In this document: positions 1 to 6,463 of the stretch, piece by piece
Position numbering within the stretch: the first letter of the stretch is position 1
How the letters are laid out: every line of letters starts with the position of its first letter
Assembly: GCF_937858865.1 (NCBI RefSeq)
Contig: NZ_CALLYO010000111.1
Location: 1 to 10,056 of the forward strand
Length of the DNA: 10,056 bases
Source of the DNA: an uncultured Amaricoccus sp.
GTDB taxonomy: Bacteria > Pseudomonadota > Alphaproteobacteria > Rhodobacterales > Rhodobacteraceae
Direction of reading: 5' to 3'
Translations under genes and position numbers: made by a program
Notes under the pieces: generated by a model
What the model saw: only the letters and a program-made list of their open reading frames with translations
The model's database searches: none
Told to the model about the DNA's origin: nothing

Positions 1-821
1 TCCTCGACGCCGCCTGGCAGACCCCCCGGGGCGTCGCGCTCGGGCTGACCGGCCCTCCCGGCGTAGGAAAGTCCACGCTCGCCAACAGCCTGGTGCGGAA
101 GCTTCGCCAATCGGGGCAGACCGTCGGCGTCGTCGCCGTCGACCCGTCTTCCGGGGTCTCGGGCGGGGCGCTTCTCGGCGACCGCGCCCGCATGGAGCTC
201 GATCCCGACGATCCCGGCGTCTTCGTGCGCTCGATGGCGGCAGGGCGGCACCTCGGCGGCCTCGCCAGGCCGGCCTTTCCGGCGGTGGTGCTGATGCGGG
301 CCTGCTTCGACTGGGTGCTGGTCGAGACGGTGGGGGTCGGTCAGTCCGAGACCGAGATCGCCGAATGCGCCGACCTCGTCCTTCTCTGCGTGCAGCCGGG
401 CTCCGGCGACGCGCTCCAGTTCATGAAGGCCGGGATCATGGAGGTCCCCGACCTCGTCCTCGTCACCAAGGGCGACCTCGGCGTGCCGGCGCGGCGCGCC
501 GCGCGCGACCTGCGCGGGGCTCTCTCGCTCGCCGTCGGGCAGGAGGCGCGCGTGGCGCTGGTCTCCGCCCACACCGGGGAGGGCCTCGACGGCGCGGTCG
601 CGCTCGTCGCCGCCGCGCGCGATGCGATCGGCGACCTTGCCGGGCGGCGCCGGGCGCAGGTCCGCGCCTGGGCCTCGGCGCATCTCCTCGAATCGTTCGG
701 GACCATCGGCTTCGCCGCCCTGGCTCCCCTCCGGCCCGATCTCGAGGCGCCCTTCGCCTGGCTTCGATGCCTCGAGAATCAGGTGTCCGGATTGGTTAAC
801 GAAGTACTGAAAACCGTCTGA
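1..821 (+). CDS. meaB: MeaB/ArgK-type G3E GTPase (methylmalonyl-CoA mutase chaperone family), 5' end outside window
   Basis: Family role (known): P-loop GTPases of the MeaB/ArgK group use GTP hydrolysis to protect or load B12-dependent acyl-CoA mutases in the cytoplasm. The open frame enters from the left edge (first complete codon at base 3), so the N-terminus, about 40-60 residues in relatives, is missing. Walker A GPPGVGKST is encoded at 51-77. It is followed by DPSSGVSGGALLGDRARM, the family's DPSS...SGG..LGDR signature, then VETVGVGQSE with the G3-type aspartate replaced by the family's E-T-V-G-V-G-Q-S-E, and TKGD as the G4 guanine-specificity motif (NKAD in most relatives, but T/N-K-x-D is allowed). 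The later SAHTGEG fits G5, and a helical C-terminal tail ends in LKTV. No mutase gene is visible next to it; the upstream neighbour is unknown. Family assignment is firm; the partner mutase is inferred. Confidence 0.88.
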   Translation, partial: LDAAWQTPRGVALGLTGPPGVGKSTLANSLVRKLRQSGQTVGVVAVDPSSGVSGGALLGDRARMELDPDDPGVFVRSMAAGRHLGGLARPAFPAVVLMRACFDWVLVETVGVGQSETEIAECADLVLLCVQPGSGDALQFMKAGIMEVPDLVLVTKGDLGVPARRAARDLRGALSLAVGQEARVALVSAHTGEGLDGAVALVAAARDAIGDLAGRRRAQVRAWASAHLLESFGTIGFAALAPLRPDLEAPFAWLRCLENQVSGLVNEVLKTV

Positions 822-849
822 AACCGTGCGGGTTTCGCCTTTGGGGCGA
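820..849 (+). terminator. two adjoining short hairpins at the end of meaB, possible weak terminator
   Basis: GAAACC-GTGCG-GGTTTC (820-836) is a perfect 6-bp stem that begins at the stop codon. It is followed by TCGCC-TTTGG-GGCGA (835-849), a perfect 5-bp stem that shares two bases with it, so the two would be mutually exclusive or stacked. There is no T-run after either stem, so factor-independent termination is only a guess. Confidence 0.3.
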
Positions 850-891
850 CACCCGGGTTCTCACGGCGATTGGCGACAATCCGCTTACATA

Positions 892-972
892 TTGAAACGG
901 CTGGACTATCCGCCGGCCGGGCTGGCACATCCGCCCGGTAGCAAAGCTGCGTTTGAAACAAAACTATCTGCC
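892..972 (+). promoter_or_regulatory. upstream region of the cell wall hydrolase: imperfect direct repeat flanking a hairpin
   Basis: The 189-base gap 822-1010 has no gene. It contains TTGAAAC-N6-ACTATCCGCC at 892-914 and TTGAAAC-N3-ACTATCTGCC at 953-972. Both the 7-mer and the ACTATC block are repeated, with different spacers. Between them, CCGGGC (917-922) and GCCCGG (933-938) form a 6-bp stem with a 10-base loop. The patch is AT-richer than its surroundings and ends 38 bases before the start codon, so it probably holds the promoter. I could not pick out a convincing -35/-10 pair. A role as activator or repressor half-sites is inference only. Confidence 0.35.
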
Positions 973-1010
973 CGTGCGAACCGTCGCCGGGCCCGAACGA
1001 CGGAAGCAAG

Positions 1011-1706
1011 ATGAAAACGACCCTCCGCCGCCTGGCCCGCTTGGCGGCCCTGAGTCTCCTTTTGCCGGCCCCCGCCATCCTCCCGGCATCGGCCGGATCT
1101 GCCAGGATCGAGGCGACCCGTGCCCTCACTCAGGAGCAATCCGCGCTCGATTCGGCGTCCCAGCGACTCGCCGCGCTGACCGAGTCGCTCCGCCCGCGGG
1201 CGCGCGCCGACGAGATCGTCGCCACCAGTCCGGAAGCGTCATCCGCCGGGCCGCTCGATTTCCGCACCCTCGACGCCATGCCGGCCGCCTCCGGGGACGA
1301 GGCCTGGCAGTGCCTCGCGGAAGCGATCTACTTCGAGGCGCGCGGCGAGCCGCTCGAGGGTCAGGTGGCCGTCGCCGAGGTGGTCCTCAATCGCGTGTCC
1401 GACCGCCGCTTCCCGCGCACGGTCTGCGGCGTGACGAAGCAGGGGGCCGGTTCGGGCAAGGGATGCCAGTTCTCCTATGCCTGCGACGGCAATTCCGACG
1501 TGATGAAGAGCGCGCTCGCCCGCTCGCGCGCCGAGAAGCTGGCGGCGATGATGCTCGCCGGCCGCGCGCGGACCGTGACCGACGGGGCGACCTACTTCCA
1601 CACCCGCTCGGTGCGTCCCTCCTGGTCGAGCCGCATGGTGCGCACGGCCAGCATCGGCCATCACCTCTTCTACCGCTCCGGCACCGAGGTCGCGGCCGCC
1701 GACTAG
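1011..1706 (+). CDS. exported SleB-type cell wall hydrolase (Hydrolase_2 family)
   Basis: 231 residues. The start ATG has GGAAG a few bases upstream and gives a signal peptide: basic MKTTLRRLARL, a hydrophobic stretch, then a likely cleavage after PASA/G near residue 28. Residues 30-95 are a low-complexity, partly helical linker. The catalytic domain runs from about 98 to 225 and carries the family hallmark CLAEAIYFEARGEPLEGQ (101-118) with the proposed catalytic glutamate E109, then VLNRV (125-129), FPRTVCGV (134-141) and CQFSYACDG (152-160). Relatives are peptidoglycan-cleaving enzymes: lytic transglycosylase-like in Bacillus SleB, and in alphaproteobacteria taken as murein remodelling enzymes. 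Expected location is the periplasm. It has its own upstream region and faces the CAP-domain gene across only 27 bases. Cysteines 139, 152 and 158 could form a disulfide. The family is certain; the exact bond cleaved is not shown by the sequence. Confidence 0.9.
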   Translation: MKTTLRRLARLAALSLLLPAPAILPASAGSARIEATRALTQEQSALDSASQRLAALTESLRPRARADEIVATSPEASSAGPLDFRTLDAMPAASGDEAWQCLAEAIYFEARGEPLEGQVAVAEVVLNRVSDRRFPRTVCGVTKQGAGSGKGCQFSYACDGNSDVMKSALARSRAEKLAAMMLAGRARTVTDGATYFHTRSVRPSWSSRMVRTASIGHHLFYRSGTEVAAAD

Positions 1707-1733
1707 GCCCGGGACGCCTGGCGCGCGAACCCG

Positions 1734-2345
1734 TCAGTCGGCGAAGTTCTGCACCAGGTAGAAGTCGCCGCACGCCGGCCCCTTCGGATCGACGCCGAGC
1801 CCGGCTCCGAGCCGCTGGAAGTTGCGCGACAGCAGCGAGGCCCGGTGCTTGGGCGAGGCCAGCCAGCGCGCCACGACCTGTTGGGCGAGGCTCGCGTAGG
1901 TATGGGCCGGCACCGGCTCCCTGGTGTCGTCATAGGTGAAGCGGCAGCCCTCGTGCACCATCGAGATCGGCCGGCCGAGCAGCCGGTAGACCTTGTCCAT
2001 CGCGATGTTCTCCGCCGCCTTGCGGAAATCGAGCGATTGCCGGTGCATCCGCTGCGAGAGGTCGGCCTGCCCGCGGACCGGCAGGAAGTGGCTGTGGGTG
2101 CGCAGCCGCGCCATGTTCCGCGCGTGATCCGCCGCCGCCCGCGCCAGCCGCGGGTCGCCCTTCAGCGGCGGGCGGCTGTGCTGCCGGCGGGCCTCGTTGG
2201 AGTAGAAGAGCACCGCCTCGGCGAAGAGCGCCTGGTCCGGGCGGTCGAGCGGAATCGGCCGGTTGAACCGCGCATCCGCCGCCTGCGCCGATGCGCCGAC
2301 AAGAAAGACGATACCTGCCGCAAGCAGGCGCAAGGCTTGTCGCAT
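1734..2345 (-). CDS. exported CAP-domain (SCP/PR-1, YkwD-like) protein
   Basis: 203 residues. I chose the ATG at 2345 because GGGAGGGAAGG lies just before it and translation then begins with a clean signal peptide (MRQALRLLAAGIVFLVGASAQA, cleavage near residue 22-23). The open frame continues upstream, but that part has no such features. The CAP fold spans about 38-203: FYSNEARRQH (48-56) for the first helix, AADHARNMARLRTHSH (71-86) with conserved histidines, AENIA (111-115) in place of the usual GENIA, WLASPKHRASLL (161-172), and a G-x-G strand followed by YLVQNFAD at the end. Residues about 117-150 form an insertion between the AENIA helix and the W..SP.H helix. C134 and C192 could pair in the oxidising periplasm. 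The function of bacterial CAP proteins is mostly unknown. Convergence with a murein hydrolase gene hints at an envelope role but does not prove one. Confidence 0.85.
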   Translation of the reverse strand: MRQALRLLAAGIVFLVGASAQAADARFNRPIPLDRPDQALFAEAVLFYSNEARRQHSRPPLKGDPRLARAAADHARNMARLRTHSHFLPVRGQADLSQRMHRQSLDFRKAAENIAMDKVYRLLGRPISMVHEGCRFTYDDTREPVPAHTYASLAQQVVARWLASPKHRASLLSRNFQRLGAGLGVDPKGPACGDFYLVQNFAD

Positions 2346-2517
2346 CCTTCCCTCCCGGTGCTGGCCGAGCCGGGGTGAAGTCTGTGGCCTCGCCCTTTTT
2401 GGCGTCTTAACGCGCGAGTTCCCCGCCCCGACTAATCGCGGAGGATTTGACGCAGCTTTGCTGCACTTGATCCCCGGCACCGCCGGCGCTATTTCCAGCG
2501 GGCAGGGCGGGGGTGCC
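2346..2517. promoter_or_regulatory. divergent intergenic region between the CAP-domain gene and folB
   Basis: These 172 bases separate oppositely transcribed genes and so should hold both promoters. A TTGACG hexamer at 2447-2452 overlaps a perfect small palindrome GCAGC-TTT-GCTGC (2452-2464). No good -10 lies 16-18 bases downstream of TTGACG. A second possibility, TTGATC (2467-2472) with a 17-base spacer and TATTTC, is weak. No riboswitch-like folding pattern was evident by eye. Confidence 0.3.
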
Positions 2518-3477
2518 ATGGACGAGACAGCAATCGCCTTCGAGCCGCCGCACGTGCGGGCCAGCGCCACTCATGCCGGCCCGCCGCTCGATCGCATCTC
2601 GGTCAGGGATTATGTGCGCGAGGTCGAGATCGGCGCCTTCCGCTCCGAGCGCGGCGTCGCCCAGCGGGTCCGCTTCAACGTCGTGCTCGAGGTCTCGCAC
2701 CATACCGCCGCCCGGGACGACGACGTCGACAAGGTGATCTCCTACGACACGATCACCGAGGCGATCGAGGACGAGCTGGCCGCCGAGCGGATCAACCTGC
2801 TCGAGACGCTGGCCGAGCGCGTCGCCGCCCGCTGCCTCGCCGACCCGCGCGCCCTGCGCGCCTTCGTCCGCATCGAGAAGCTCGACCGCATCCCCGGCGC
2901 GCTCGGGGTCGAGATCGTCCGCGCCCGCATCGGCGACGAGGCGCGCCGCCTCCGCCCGGTCGAGCCGCCGGCGCCCCCGGCCAGCGCGCTTCGGCCGCGC
3001 ATCGTCCATCTCGCCCCCGACCTCGCCGCCTCGCCGGCGTGGCGCGATGCCCTCGCCGGCTGGCGGCAGCCGTTCGTCCTCTGCCTCGCACCCGCCTGGC
3101 CGCAGCCCGCCGCCGCCACCGAGGGCCAGCGGCGGATCGGCCTTCTCGCCGTCGAGCAGGCCGCCTGGGCCTTCGCCGATGCCGACCCGCGCTTCGCGGT
3201 GGTGGCGACGCGCACCGAGCTCGACTGGGCGATGAAGACCGGACGCCGCCCGGTCTGGGCGCCGGCGCACATGGCGTCCGCCGCCGTGGACCGGGTCGTC
3301 GATGCCAGCGATCCGGTTGCGCTCGCCGCCTGGCTTGCCGAGTCGGTCGGGGCGTGCATGCTCGTCGTCGCGGGCGCTGCCCTGCCGGCCGGCGGCCGCG
3401 CGCGCGCCGATCTGACGCTTCGCCGCGCCGAACGCCCGGCGGAGCTCGCCGAATTCGGAGAGGAGGGTTGTCCATGA
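2518..3477 (+). CDS. folB: dihydroneopterin aldolase fused to a probable degenerate amino-acid-kinase-like domain
   Basis: 319 residues; the usual FolB is about 120. Residues about 26-138 are FolB, which converts 7,8-dihydroneopterin to 6-hydroxymethyl-7,8-dihydropterin plus glycolaldehyde. The key residues line up with the well-studied Staphylococcus enzyme: E44 (E22 there), Y76 (Y54), L95-E96 in NLLETLAERVA (L73-E74) and K121 (K100), followed by PGALGVEIVR. After a proline/alanine linker (about 142-158), residues 160-300 resemble amino acid kinase fold proteins of the MfnE type: a first strand RIVHLAPDL, a later RRIGLLAVEQAAWAFA helix, GRRPVWAP, and ASDPVALAAWLAESVGA. The glycine-rich phosphate loop expected in the first strand (K-x-G-G) is absent, so this half is probably non-catalytic. 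The ATG at 2518 is preceded by only a G-rich stretch, and the open frame continues upstream, but homology begins near this ATG. The gene overlaps the next by ATGA. Confidence 0.88.
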   Translation: MDETAIAFEPPHVRASATHAGPPLDRISVRDYVREVEIGAFRSERGVAQRVRFNVVLEVSHHTAARDDDVDKVISYDTITEAIEDELAAERINLLETLAERVAARCLADPRALRAFVRIEKLDRIPGALGVEIVRARIGDEARRLRPVEPPAPPASALRPRIVHLAPDLAASPAWRDALAGWRQPFVLCLAPAWPQPAAATEGQRRIGLLAVEQAAWAFADADPRFAVVATRTELDWAMKTGRRPVWAPAHMASAAVDRVVDASDPVALAAWLAESVGACMLVVAGAALPAGGRARADLTLRRAERPAELAEFGEEGCP

Positions 3478-4028
3478 CTGCCGCATCGCCCCCGTTCGTC
3501 AACTTCGGCTGGCGCGCCACCGACTTCCAGTTGCCCGACACGAAGGGAAAGATCTGGAACCTCGACGGGCTGAGGGGGCCGAAGGGGCTGCTCCTCATGT
3601 TCATCTGCAACCACTGCGATTATGTCCTGGCGGTGATCGGCAAGCTCGTCCGGCAGGGGCGCGAGCTGCACGACCTGGGCTTCGGCGTGGCAGCGATCTG
3701 CTCGAACGACGCCGTCGCCTATCCGGCCGACAGCTACGAGAAGATGGGGGTCTTCGCCCGCGAGCATCACCTGCCGTTCCCCTATCTCCACGACGCCACC
3801 CAGGCGGTGGCGCGGGCCTACGGCGCGGTCTGCACCCCGGACTTCTTCGGCTTCAACTCGGAGCTCAAGCTCCAGTACCGCGGCCGGCTCGACGACAGCG
3901 GGCGGAGCCCCAATCCGGCGGCGCGGTCCGAGCTCCTCGAGGCCATGCGGCAGATCGCGAACACCGGGCAGGGCCCGCGCGAGCAGCAGCCGGCGATCGG
4001 CTGCTCGATCAAGTGGAAGGCCGCGTGA
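3474..4028 (+). CDS. thioredoxin-fold protein of the peroxiredoxin-like (PRX_like1, AhpC/TSA-related) group
   Basis: 184 residues. The start ATG overlaps the folB stop (ATGA) and is preceded by AGGAGG, so translation is probably coupled. Residues 13-25 (WRATDFQLPDTKG) are the typical opening of AhpC/TSA and TlpA-like proteins. FICNHCDYV (43-51) carries a CxxC pair, C45 and C48. SNDAVAYPADSYEKM, then CTPDFFGF (120-127) with the cis-proline, and a C-terminal EQQPAIGCSIKWK (170-182) are hallmarks of the PRX_like1 group. Relatives I recall have CNHCPYV, so D49 replaces a proline. No signal peptide or membrane segment is visible, so it is likely cytoplasmic. The activity of this group is poorly defined: a thiol oxidoreductase or peroxidase is expected. 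Its place between folB and folP does not by itself indicate a folate function. Confidence 0.85.
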   Translation: MTAASPPFVNFGWRATDFQLPDTKGKIWNLDGLRGPKGLLLMFICNHCDYVLAVIGKLVRQGRELHDLGFGVAAICSNDAVAYPADSYEKMGVFAREHHLPFPYLHDATQAVARAYGAVCTPDFFGFNSELKLQYRGRLDDSGRSPNPAARSELLEAMRQIANTGQGPREQQPAIGCSIKWKAA

Positions 4029-4047
4029 GCGGAGCCGACGCCCGGGG

Positions 4048-5064
4048 ATGAGCGCCCGCTACCGGCCGATCGTCCGGGGCGGCGCTCCGCGGCCGGATGA
4101 CGCGCTGCCGCTCGCCGGCGGCGCCCTCTGGTTCTCCGAAGCCGCCGAGCATCGCCGCGGCGCGCCGCCCCGCCTCGTCCCCGCTTCCGCCCTGCCGCCG
4201 GAGGTGGCTGCGCGCCTCACGGCACCGCGCCAGCCCGTCTGCGGCCTCGCGCTCGACCGGCCGCGGCTCATGGGCGTCCTCAACGTGACCCCCGACAGCT
4301 TCTCGGACGGCGGCGCCCATCTCGGGCTGGAGGCCGCGCTCGCCCAGGCGCGCGCGCTTGCCGCCGAGGGGGCCGACATCCTCGACATCGGCGGGGAATC
4401 GACCCGGCCGGGCGCCGAGCCGGTGTCGCCCGAGGCGGAGGCCGACCGTGTCGTCCCGGTCATCGCCGCGCTGCGCGCCGAGGGCTTCGCGCTGCCGATC
4501 TCGATCGACACCCGCAACGCCGCGGTGGCGCGGGCGGCCTTCGACGCCGGGGCGGACCTCCTCAACGACGTCTCCGCACTCCGCCACGACCCGGACAGCC
4601 TCCCGCTCGCCGCGGCCTCCGGCCGGCCGGTCTGCCTGATGCACGCGCTCGGCGATCCGCGGACCATGCAGGACGCGCCGACCTACGAGGACGTTCTCCT
4701 CGACGTCTGCGACTTCCTCGAGACGCGGGTGACGGCGGCCGAGGCGGCCGGCATCCCCCGCACGCGCCTCCTCGTCGACCCGGGCATCGGCTTCGGCAAG
4801 ACGGTCGCCCACAACCTCGCCCTCGTCCGCGGCCTCGCGCTCCTGCACGGGCTCGGCTGCCCGATCCTCTTCGGCGCCTCGCGCAAGCGCTTCATCGGGG
4901 CGATCGCCGAGGTGCCGGTTCCCGCCGACCGCGTGCCGGGCTCGATCGCGGTCGCGCTCGAGGCTTTGCGCCGGGGCGCGCAGGTGATACGGGTGCACGA
5001 CGTAAAGGAGACCCGACAGGCGCTCCGGCTCTGGCTGGCGCTGAACGGGGACGAGGAGCAGTAG
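4048..5064 (+). CDS. folP: dihydropteroate synthase
   Basis: 338 residues. It condenses 6-hydroxymethyl-7,8-dihydropterin diphosphate with p-aminobenzoate to form dihydropteroate, and is the target of sulfonamides. All TIM-barrel motifs are present: [15 protein letters not shown] (75-89), [12 protein letters not shown] (113-124), SIDT (152-155), LLNDVSA (171-177), DPGIGFGKT (244-252), GASRKRFIG (276-284) and RVHDV (315-319). The first ~70 residues are an extension absent from the E. coli enzyme; [20 protein letters not shown] resembles the extension I remember in other Rhodobacterales. The gene starts 20 bases after the thioredoxin-fold gene stops. The Shine-Dalgarno is poor (only CGGGG next to the ATG, with GGAG further upstream), so it may rely on re-initiation by ribosomes finishing the upstream gene. 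It is four bases upstream of glmM. No sign of an acquired sul-type resistance gene. Confidence 0.96.
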   Translation: MSARYRPIVRGGAPRPDDALPLAGGALWFSEAAEHRRGAPPRLVPASALPPEVAARLTAPRQPVCGLALDRPRLMGVLNVTPDSFSDGGAHLGLEAALAQARALAAEGADILDIGGESTRPGAEPVSPEAEADRVVPVIAALRAEGFALPISIDTRNAAVARAAFDAGADLLNDVSALRHDPDSLPLAAASGRPVCLMHALGDPRTMQDAPTYEDVLLDVCDFLETRVTAAEAAGIPRTRLLVDPGIGFGKTVAHNLALVRGLALLHGLGCPILFGASRKRFIGAIAEVPVPADRVPGSIAVALEALRRGAQVIRVHDVKETRQALRLWLALNGDEEQ

Positions 5065-5068
5065 AGAC

Positions 5069-6409
5069 ATGGCAAGGAAGCTTTTCGGCACCGACGGGGT
5101 GCGCGGGCGCGCCAACGACGCGCCGATGACCGCCGAGACGGCGCTGCGCCTCGGGCAGGCGGCCGGGCGCTATTTCACCAACGGCGGGCACGCGCACCGG
5201 GTCCTGATCGGCAAGGACACCCGCCGCTCGGGCTACATGCTCGAAAACGCACTGACCGCGGGCTTCACCTCCGTGGGCATGAACGTCTTCCTGGTCGGGC
5301 CGGTGCCGACGCCGGCGGTCGGCATGCTCGCCCGCTCGATGCGGGCCGACCTCGGGGTGATGATCTCCGCCTCGCACAACCCCTACCAGGACAACGGCAT
5401 CAAGTTCTTCGGCCCCGACGGCTTCAAGCTCTCCGACGCCGCCGAGGAGGAGATCGAGCACCTCCTCGAGGGCGAGCCGGCGCTGGCCGAGCCGGCGCGC
5501 ATCGGGCGGGCGACCCGCATCGACGACGGGCGCGGGCGCTACATGGAGTTCGCCAAGACCACCTTTCCGCGCGGCCAGCGGCTCGACGGGCTGAAGATCG
5601 TCGTCGACTGCGCCAACGGGGCGGCCTACCGCACGGCGCCCGAGGTGCTCTGGGAGCTCGGCGCCGAGGTGGTCCCGGTCGGCGTCTCGCCGGACGGCTT
5701 CAACATCAACAGCGCCTGCGGCTCGACCCACCCGGAGGCGGCGCGCGCGGCGGTGCGGGCCCACGGGGCCAACCTCGGCATCAGCCTCGACGGCGACGCC
5801 GACCGGGTGATGATCATCGACGAGAAGGGCGTCGTCGCCGACGGCGACCAGATCATGGCGCTGGTCGCCGACCGCTGGGCGAAGGAGGGCCGGCTGGCGA
5901 AGGGCACCCTCGTCGCCACCGTCATGTCGAACCTCGGGCTCGAGCGCCACCTCGCGGCGCAGGGGCTGACGCTGCTCAGGACCGCCGTCGGCGACCGCTA
6001 CGTCGTCGAGGCGATGCGCGAGGGCGGCTTCAACCTCGGCGGCGAGCAGTCCGGCCACATCGTGATGACCGACTATGTCACGACCGGGGACGGGCTGATC
6101 GCGGCGCTGCAGTTCCTCTCGGCGATGGTCGAGACGGGACGGCGCGCCAGCGAGCTCGCCCGCGTCTTCCCCGCCTTCCCGCAGGTCCTGACCAACGTCC
6201 GCTTCCGCAAGGGCGCGGCGCCGCTCGACGAGGCGAGCGTGCGGGCGGCGATCAGCGCCGGCGAGGCCAGGATGCAGGGGCGCGGGCGCCTCGTGATCCG
6301 CAAGTCGGGGACCGAGCCGCTCGTCCGCATCATGGGCGAGTGCGAGGACCCGGACCTGCTCAAGGCCGTCGTCGGCGAGATCGAGGCCGAGGTCGCCCGC
6401 TTCGCCTGA
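5069..6409 (+). CDS. glmM: phosphoglucosamine mutase
   Basis: 446 residues, the normal full length. GlmM interconverts glucosamine-6-phosphate and glucosamine-1-phosphate, which feeds UDP-GlcNAc for peptidoglycan and LPS in the cytoplasm. The four phosphohexomutase landmarks are intact: the N-terminal [13 protein letters not shown] (4-16), the active-site phosphoserine loop MISASHNP (98-105, S102 as in E. coli GlmM), the metal-binding DGDADR (241-246), the sugar-binding GGEQSGH (324-330), and the C-terminal phosphate-binding [12 protein letters not shown] (411-422). The start ATG follows the folP stop by four bases, with GAGGAG inside the folP end serving as ribosome binding site, so it is co-transcribed with folB-folP. 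The folP-glmM pairing is a common arrangement in bacteria. Nothing is abnormal in the sequence. Confidence 0.97.
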   Translation: MARKLFGTDGVRGRANDAPMTAETALRLGQAAGRYFTNGGHAHRVLIGKDTRRSGYMLENALTAGFTSVGMNVFLVGPVPTPAVGMLARSMRADLGVMISASHNPYQDNGIKFFGPDGFKLSDAAEEEIEHLLEGEPALAEPARIGRATRIDDGRGRYMEFAKTTFPRGQRLDGLKIVVDCANGAAYRTAPEVLWELGAEVVPVGVSPDGFNINSACGSTHPEAARAAVRAHGANLGISLDGDADRVMIIDEKGVVADGDQIMALVADRWAKEGRLAKGTLVATVMSNLGLERHLAAQGLTLLRTAVGDRYVVEAMREGGFNLGGEQSGHIVMTDYVTTGDGLIAALQFLSAMVETGRRASELARVFPAFPQVLTNVRFRKGAAPLDEASVRAAISAGEARMQGRGRLVIRKSGTEPLVRIMGECEDPDLLKAVVGEIEAEVARFA

Positions 6410-6424
6410 CGCGGCGCGCGTCGA

Positions 6425-6453
6425 AAGCGGCTCCGCCCGCGGCGGGGCCGCTT
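6425..6453. terminator. strong hairpin between convergent glmM and the DapA-like gene, probable bidirectional terminator
   Basis: Left arm 6425-6437 (AAGCGGCTCCGCC) pairs with right arm 6441-6453 (GGCGGGGCCGCTT) over 13 positions with one T-G wobble and a 3-base CGC loop. It lies 16 bases after glmM stops and 11 bases beyond the stop of the opposing gene. There is no long T-run on either side; the minus strand has three Ts after the stem. Position and stability make it the likely end of both operons. Confidence 0.65.
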
Positions 6454-6463
6454 CGGGAGAGGG

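Noticed and set aside
441..500. Possible loss of GTP specificity in the meaB product, because G4 reads TKGD rather than NKAD
   Set aside because: The accepted G4 consensus is N/T-K-x-D, so the motif is still functional in appearance.
2447..2475. TTGACG as the -35 of a folB promoter
   Set aside because: The bases 16-18 downstream are ATCCCC-like, with no -10 resemblance, so I kept it only as a note on the intergenic region.
2263..2517. Upstream extension of folB to a start at 2263
   Set aside because: It would overlap the CAP-domain gene on the other strand. The added residues have no FolB similarity and the ATG at 2518 fits the family N-terminus.
2346..2570. Upstream extension of the CAP-domain gene to a start at 2570
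   Set aside because: It would overlap the folB start region and add 75 residues without homology, whereas the ATG at 2345 has a strong ribosome binding site and a signal peptide.
2407..3486. Long open frame on the minus strand opposite folB
   Set aside because: It mirrors the codon periodicity of a real, motif-rich gene in very GC-rich DNA, has arginine/glycine-rich shadow composition and no recognisable domain.
4048..5064. folP as a mobile sulfonamide-resistance (sul) gene
   Set aside because: It sits in a chromosomal folate-glmM operon with composition like its neighbours and without integron or transposon sequences.
4009..6058. Two long minus-strand open frames opposite folP and glmM
   Set aside because: They lie wholly over genes with complete catalytic motifs, and their translations are biased antisense shadows without domains.
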